This document shows positions 62,849 to 64,000 of a stretch of DNA of 64,000 bases, piece after piece (position 1 is the stretch's first letter; every line of letters begins with the position of its first letter). The stretch lies in the NCBI RefSeq assembly GCF_040412425.1, contig NC_089795.1, positions 83,698,663 to 83,762,662 of the forward strand. Direction: 5' to 3'. The DNA comes from Macrobrachium rosenbergii. Taxonomy: Eukaryota > Arthropoda > Malacostraca > Decapoda > Palaemonidae. The position numbers and the translations under genes are program-made. Under the pieces are notes generated by a model, which did not search any database, was not told the DNA's origin, and worked only from the letters and a program-made list of their open reading frames with translations.

Positions 62849-63500
62849 AGGAAGGGTATACATAATTAATTGCACACAATTGAGACAGTTTCATGTGGGT
62901 GAAACAGGTGAGGAGAATATGACTAAAATCTGAGAACACAGAAGGACAATGGCCTCAACTCAGGAGTGCTATAGCTAGGCGTGTTGGGAAAGGACCATAG
63001 GATGGATTTTAAAAACAGTAGGCTTGTATACTGCACAAAAGCAATAACATCAATCATAGGGTGGTAGTGGAAGGGGCACTCATCAGAGAGATTAAAGTGA
63101 TAGAAGGAAACAAGGGATTTACCTCAGAAGATCCCATAAGCCGAGCTTTAATATTAAAAAGAAGCTAGATCGACCCTTCTACCTGGAGGTTAGGTCTCTG
63201 CCCAACAGACCGATGGTGACCACTCACTTACCACAAGGGTTAGTCCCACTGACCATCAGATCAGGATATCAGACGGACAGAAGGGGATTAACAACTCTCA
63301 AGAGATTGGAAACTAGGACAGCTATCATACAGCACAGGGAGAAGTTCCAGAAGATTGCTGGGCCTTGAACCAGCCTGACCACCTTCACATCTCTTGAAAA
63401 AGGGTCACAGTTAGGACCTGAAAGTACTCGAGATTCAAGTAATATGTAAATATTTATAAGTAAACAAGTTATACACAGGAATCTTGTGGGTTTCTCTTTC
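62849..63500 (+). mobile_element. Penelope-like retroelement, 5'-truncated right copy, inverted to the left one
   Basis: The plus strand matches the left copy in opposite orientation, starting at VYIINC and HVGETG and then hitting a stop before EHRR. It keeps the middle segment that the left copy lost (CWERTIGWILKTVGLYTAQK, corresponding to WEKDHRMDFKNSRLVY in the intact family). Its 3' non-coding part matches the left copy, ending in CTTGTGGGTTTCTCTTTC. Stops and frameshifts make it non-functional. The two copies meet head to head at about 62848/62849. Confidence 0.7.
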
Positions 63501-63680
63501 TATCTTCAGAAGAAAACTGAAAGAAGTTTTTGTTTGGTTAATAATAATACCAGTAATAATAATCCTGTTAAACTTCACATGTAACTTGTAGACATCTGTC
63601 ATAAAATTAACTTCTATGTGAATTGAACAACTTTACTTTATGGTTGTTTTGTTAAATCTATTTAGAATTAACTGTTTTTT

Positions 63681-63890
63681 ATTACCAATTTATAGAATAA
63701 ACTTTTTTTTTATTACCCATTTATAGAATAAACTTTTTCATTACCAATTTATAGAATAAACTTATTACCAATTTATAGAATAAACTTTTTAATTACCAAT
63801 TTATAGTATAAACTTTCTTATTGCCGATTTATAGAATAAACTTTATTTCCAATTTATAAAATAAACTTTTTTATTACCAGTTTTTAAACA
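63681..63890. repeat. 28-bp minisatellite, about 8 units, with AATAAA in most units
   Basis: The unit is ATTACCAATTTATAGAATAA then ACTTTTTT, 24 to 29 bp long owing to changes in the T run. About eight head-to-tail units, the last partial. Confidence 0.9.
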
Positions 63891-64000
63891 ATTATGTCGA
63901 AGTAGATCTTTGAGGCAAAGAGTATCAAGTTTATATATTCTTCGGGTGAAAGGTATAAGTGTTAATGCTCAGAAGCTACAGGAAATGGAAGTCTAACTCT

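Overview
This looks like nuclear DNA of an arthropod, most likely a decapod crustacean (a caridean or palaemonid-type prawn would fit; the species is not determined). The window is AT-rich and has very long (AT)n, (CT)n/(GA)n, (ATT)n and (CA)n arrays. Coding exons are sparse and short, with GT-AG splice signals. Decayed LINE, Tigger, Penelope and SINE copies are common, and a roughly 310-bp dispersed repeat (here 'Rep A') occurs 12 times. Most long open frames are simple-sequence artefacts or antisense shadows of dead transposons.

Two host genes are supported. On the minus strand, three exons (5888-6024, 3026-3205, 2195-2336) join in frame at consensus splice sites. They encode the N-terminal part of a 7SK snRNA methylphosphate capping enzyme (MePCE/Bin3), recognised by the block KFLLGGNITDPLNLGSL. 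The catalytic methyltransferase domain is not here and should lie beyond the left edge. A minus-strand splice donor at 18414 in a CpG-rich region may end its non-coding first exon, implying a 12.4-kb first intron full of dead transposons. On the plus strand, 53389-53542 looks like a first exon: an Inr (A at 53389), a DPE-like AGAC at +28, a strong start context and 17 codons ending at a GTAAAG donor. Its product is not recognised and its later exons are uncertain.

Layout. 1-2190: GC-rich block, probably an old retroelement. 2195-6037: MePCE coding exons, with a dead Tigger in an intron. 6038-18413: putative intron 1, holding a second Tigger (9145-11071), two LINE reverse-transcriptase remnants (11400-13870), a piggyBac-like element (15549-16385) and a 198-bp tandem duplication carrying three NRF1-type palindromes. 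19.4-26.3 kb: LINE, SINE and Rep A copies, some nested. 28.4-29.1 kb: a 41-bp minisatellite with higher-order structure. 30.1-52 kb: mostly non-coding, with microsatellites, Rep A, two copies of a hairpin-rich repeat ('Rep B') and a second LINE/Rep A composite at 47.7-48.6 kb. 52-53 kb: microsatellites and a palindrome. 53.4-60 kb: start of the plus-strand gene. 60.9-64 kb: Penelope-like foldback structures and a 28-bp minisatellite.

I did not find a convincing undescribed molecular system. The most unusual signals are the head-to-head Penelope pairs with a GIY-YIG domain and GAAA-flanked hairpins, Rep A sitting at the same LINE position in two loci, and the NRF1-site tandem array.
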